A DNA stretch of 7,126 nucleotides, taken from NCBI GenBank assembly GCA_900550285.1, contig URRW01000048.1:1-7126 (forward strand), given 5' to 3'. The notes beneath the pieces were generated by a model that was given only the letters and a program-made list of their open reading frames with translations, did not search any database and was not told the origin of the DNA. Below are positions 5,677-7,126 of the stretch, piece after piece (the stretch's first letter is position 1; the number at the start of each line of letters is the position of its first letter). The position numbers and the translations under genes were made by a program. This stretch comes from an uncultured Lachnospiraceae bacterium. Its GTDB lineage: Bacteria > Bacillota > Clostridia > Lachnospirales > Lachnospiraceae.

Positions 5677-5709
5677 AAAAGACCCCAAACAATGCGTCTG
5701 GGGCCTTTT
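5677..5709 (-). terminator. Intrinsic terminator-like hairpin between rpmA and obgE, probably partial
   Basis: Read on the minus strand, AAAAGGCCCCA (5699-5709) pairs with TGGGGTCTTTT (5677-5687) as an unbroken 11-bp stem including one G-U pair, with an 11-base loop. The T run is at the 3' side of the stem (TCTTTTCG). On the plus strand the G-U pair becomes an A-C mismatch, so the hairpin favours the direction of the ribosomal genes. Because obgE and at least four genes follow, it is more likely a partial terminator or attenuator than an absolute end. No convincing -35/-10 pair is seen between it and obgE. Confidence 0.75.
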
Positions 5710-5719
5710 TCTCTGGAAA

Positions 5720-5745
5720 TGCGGCCCGCCTTGGCGTCCGCTTAT
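5720..5745 (-). other. GC-rich imperfect hairpin after rpmA
   Basis: The minus strand carries GCGG-A-CGCCAAGGCG-GG-CCGC, which can fold into a stem of about seven pairs interrupted by a bulge. It lies between the rpmA stop and the 5677-5709 hairpin. It might protect the 3' end of the rplU-prp-rpmA mRNA; no T run follows it. Confidence 0.3.
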
Positions 5746-5760
5746 GATTCATAATGATGC

Positions 5761-6045
5761 TTACTGTTCTACCGGATATACGGAAGCCTGTTTCTTGTCT
5801 CTTCCTTTTCTTTCAAATCTCAGCACGCCGTCCACTTTTGCAAATAACGTGTCATCGCCGCCGATGCCTACGTTAATGCCGGGATGAATCTTGGTTCCAC
5901 GCTGTCTGTAAAGAATGTTGCCAGCCTTTACAAACTGTCCGTCCGCTCTCTTTGCACCAAGGCGCTTGGACTCGGAATCTCTGCCGTTCTTGGTAGAGCC
6001 GACACCCTTCTTATGAGCAAAAAACTGAAGGTTCATATTGAACAT
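5761..6045 (-). CDS. rpmA: 50S ribosomal protein L27 with cleavable N-terminal extension
   Basis: L27 reaches the peptidyl transferase centre with its N-terminal tail and supports tRNA positioning. The 94-residue protein starts MFNMNLQFFAHKKGVGS. Residues 1-9 match the Firmicutes extension that must be removed between F9 and A10 (seen as QFF followed by AHKKGVGS) to expose the functional tail. The remainder (SxxNGRDSESKRLGAKRADGQFVKAGNILYRQRGTKIHPGINVG) is standard L27. The gene starts three bases after prp ends, with GAGGAGGTG inside the end of prp as a strong ribosome binding site, so the substrate and its protease are encoded side by side. It is followed by hairpins and then obgE. Confidence 0.98.
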   Translation of the reverse strand: MFNMNLQFFAHKKGVGSTKNGRDSESKRLGAKRADGQFVKAGNILYRQRGTKIHPGINVGIGGDDTLFAKVDGVLRFERKGRDKKQASVYPVEQ

Positions 6046-6048
6046 TTG

Positions 6049-6375
6049 TTACACCTCCTCGAATTTCAGTCGCAGGTATTTCTTCCCGTACTGTTTTTCA
6101 ATGTCTGTCAGACCAAGGATCATCGTATCCATCAAAAGAGCCGTCTGCTCATTGACCGGATTTAAAAATACCACATCGATCACGCCGTCTGCTTCCCCTG
6201 CCACAACCTCCATCGGATCTTTGGTAAAAGCCTCGATCGCATTGATCGTGTTGATGACAAGAACCGAAACGGCAGCGCAGACGATGTCATTGCCGCTTTC
6301 GGCATAGCCGGCATGGCCGGTACAGGTAAATCCCCGATAATTGTCCTTTGTCTTCTTTACTAGAATTGTCGTCAT
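6049..6375 (-). CDS. prp: Ribosomal-processing cysteine protease Prp
   Basis: Prp removes the N-terminal extension of L27 in Firmicutes and related bacteria. This 108-residue protein carries the family catalytic pair H21 in TGHAGYAESG and C33 in NDIVCAAVS, followed by the helical region VLVINTINAIEAF and a C-terminal half with LLMDTMILGLTDIEKQYGKKYLRLKFEEV. Length is typical. The gene sits between rplU (30 bases away) and rpmA (3 bases), the usual arrangement (ysxB in Bacillus). The ATG at 6373-6375 has only a weak upstream binding site: AGGAAAG is about 18 bases away, farther than usual. Prp may therefore be translated less than its flanking ribosomal proteins, which fits an enzyme needed in small amounts. 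Confidence 0.95.
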   Translation of the reverse strand: MTTILVKKTKDNYRGFTCTGHAGYAESGNDIVCAAVSVLVINTINAIEAFTKDPMEVVAGEADGVIDVVFLNPVNEQTALLMDTMILGLTDIEKQYGKKYLRLKFEEV

Positions 6376-6405
6376 AAAACATACCGCAGCGCTTTCCTGA
6401 AAGGA

Positions 6406-6711
6406 TTAAGCGTTGATTTTCTCGATCTTCACCTGAGTGTATGCTTGTCTGTGACCATTCTTCTTGTGGTAACCGGTCTTTCTCTTATACTTGTAAACGA
6501 TGACCTTCTTGCCTTTGCCTTCACCTACTACTGTAGCGGTTACGGTTGCACCTGCTACGTCAGCGCCGACCTTTAAGCCGTCATTGCTCACTGCGATTAC
6601 CTGGTCAAATGTAACAGTCGCGCCAGCCTCTAAGCCCAGCTTCTCAACCTTTAATACATCGCCCTCAGCTACCTTGTACTGTTTGCCACCTGTTGCAATA
6701 ATTGCGTACAT
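6406..6711 (-). CDS. rplU: 50S ribosomal protein L21
   Basis: L21 is a 23S rRNA-binding component of the large subunit. The 101-residue protein begins MYAIIATGGKQYKVAEGDVLKVEKL and carries the conserved C-terminal VIVYKYKRKTGYHKKNGHRQAYTQVKIEKI, in which KYKRKTGYHKKNGHRQ is the rRNA-binding signature. The start ATG at 6709-6711 is preceded by AGGAGGTG, a near-perfect ribosome binding site. It is the first gene of the minus-strand cluster, read from the promoter at 6814-6842 through an RNA leader of about 95 bases. Expression should be high and is probably autoregulated through that leader. Confidence 0.98.
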   Translation of the reverse strand: MYAIIATGGKQYKVAEGDVLKVEKLGLEAGATVTFDQVIAVSNDGLKVGADVAGATVTATVVGEGKGKKVIVYKYKRKTGYHKKNGHRQAYTQVKIEKINA

Positions 6712-6807
6712 CTAGGACACCTCCTGTCAAGCGTTAAAATAAATTAACGTTACTCGCTAACTTTGGTGACGCCAAACGGCGTACTTTTACCTCGTTATGC
6801 GGCATAC
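6712..6807 (-). ncRNA. Probable L21 ribosomal protein leader, cis-regulatory 5' UTR
   Basis: About 95 bases separate the inferred start near 6807 from the rplU ATG. The RNA can form a hairpin ACGCC-GTTT-GGCGT (6769-6782) and, near the binding site, CGTTAA-N6-TTAACG (6732-6749), with further short complementary pieces such as GTTA-GCGAG-TAAC. The stretch between -10 and the first hairpin reads CCGCATAACGAGGTAAAAGT. Position, length and structured content agree with the L21 leader described in Firmicutes, in which L21 is thought to bind its own mRNA. A covariance-model match could not be run here. Confidence 0.65.
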
Positions 6808-6813
6808 TCATAG

Positions 6814-6842
6814 AGTGTAGCATCCTGTTTAAAATTTGTCAA
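6814..6842 (-). promoter_or_regulatory. rplU operon promoter, perfect -35 and extended -10
   Basis: The minus strand has TTGACA (6837-6842), a 17-base spacer and TACACT (6814-6819) preceded by TGC (extended -10). The start is near 6807. The -35 lies only about nine bases after the stop codon of the upstream pseudouridine synthase gene, with no terminator between, so some read-through from that gene is likely. A 9-base direct repeat flanks the -35. Confidence 0.85.
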
Positions 6843-6850
6843 TCCTGTTT
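6822..6850. repeat. Direct repeat flanking the rplU -35 element
   Basis: ATCCTGTTT occurs at 6822-6830 and 6842-6850, exactly 20 bases apart (about two helical turns), one copy in the promoter spacer and one just upstream of the -35. Either a regulator-binding pair or chance in AT-rich DNA. Confidence 0.4.
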
Positions 6851-7126
6851 TTACAAAATTTTGAGCAGATGCTGAAAATATTCCGGCAGGGGCGCGCATG
6901 TCTCCACATATTCCCCCGTGGAGGGATGCTCAAAGCCCAGAATCATTGCGTGCAGCGTCTGTCCCTCCAGCTTCGGATAGGGACACTTTTTCGGGCCGTA
7001 TACGATGTCGCCCAAAAGCGGATGCCCGATGGACGCCATGTGCACGCGGATCTGGTGGGTGCGCCCGGTTTCCAGACGGCATTCGATATAGGTATAGCTG
7101 CCGAAGCGTTCCAGCACCCGGTAATG
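6851..7126 (-). CDS. RluA-family 23S rRNA pseudouridine synthase, C-terminal 91 residues (truncated by window edge)
   Basis: Members of this family convert specific uridines of 23S rRNA (or tRNA) to pseudouridine. The visible part starts in frame at HYRVLERFGSYTYIECRLETGRTHQIRVHMASIGHPLLGD. Its ETGRTHQIRVH block is the family's conserved C-terminal catalytic-core motif, and it ends in FEHPSTGEYVETCAPLPEYFQHLLKIL, a typical RluD-type tail. The catalytic aspartate motif (HRLDxxTSG) and any S4 domain lie beyond the window, so I leave the subfamily (RluD-like or YlyB-like) open. The stop codon lies about nine bases upstream of the rplU promoter, so the gene probably belongs to a preceding transcription unit. 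Confidence 0.93.
   Translation of the reverse strand, partial: HYRVLERFGSYTYIECRLETGRTHQIRVHMASIGHPLLGDIVYGPKKCPYPKLEGQTLHAMILGFEHPSTGEYVETCAPLPEYFQHLLKIL

Noticed and set aside
6031..6043. Palindrome GTTCA-TAT-TGAAC in the first codons of rpmA.
   Set aside because: It encodes the MFNMN start of L27; a short hairpin with three-base loop next to a very strong binding site is likely incidental.
6039..6052. LexA-box-like sequence TGAACATTTGTTAC, 12 of 14 bases identical to SOS box 2, at the rpmA start codon.
   Set aside because: It spans the prp stop and rpmA start inside an operon, with no promoter nearby, and is explained by coding and start-site constraints. LexA control of L27 is unlikely.

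Overview
The window looks like a core-genome segment of a Gram-positive, low-to-mid GC bacterium of the class Clostridia, most likely a member of the Lachnospiraceae. That placement is inferred from gene order and protein style: an L27 with a cleavable N-terminal extension next to its Prp protease, a LexA gene divergent from a small LysM membrane protein, sigma-A type promoters and strong AGGAGG ribosome binding sites. No mobile element, CRISPR array, tRNA or rRNA was seen, and no gene-free stretch exceeds about 250 bases.

Layout, left to right. Positions 1-953 hold a two-component system on the minus strand: an OmpR-type response regulator (150-860) followed, with a 26-base overlap, by the start of its sensor kinase (1-175, cut by the window edge). 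A good extended -10 promoter lies upstream of the regulator. Positions 1072-2268 are an SOS locus: a 110-residue LysM membrane protein resembling the Bacillus cell-division inhibitor YneA (minus) and lexA (plus) are divergently transcribed from a region of about 240 bases. That region carries four clear LexA boxes, one degenerate box and two promoters. A long hairpin at 2324-2379 separates lexA from the converging cluster to its right.

Positions 2427-6842 form a minus-strand cluster of translation and ribosome-assembly genes, in transcription order rplU, prp, rpmA, obgE, yhbY, nadD, yqeK, rsfS. A sigma-A promoter and an L21-type RNA leader precede rplU. The cluster combines ribosomal proteins L21 and L27, the protease that matures L27, two ribosome-assembly factors (ObgE, YhbY), the NAD biosynthesis enzyme NadD, the Ap4A hydrolase YqeK and the ribosome silencing factor RsfS. 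An intrinsic-terminator-like hairpin between rpmA and obgE probably lowers expression of the distal genes relative to the ribosomal proteins. The right edge (6851-7126) is the C-terminal part of an RluA-family 23S rRNA pseudouridine synthase.

I found no previously undescribed system. The most interesting material is regulatory: the density and geometry of LexA boxes, the strand-asymmetric hairpin before obgE, the direct repeats around the rplU promoter, and the alternative hairpins after lexA.
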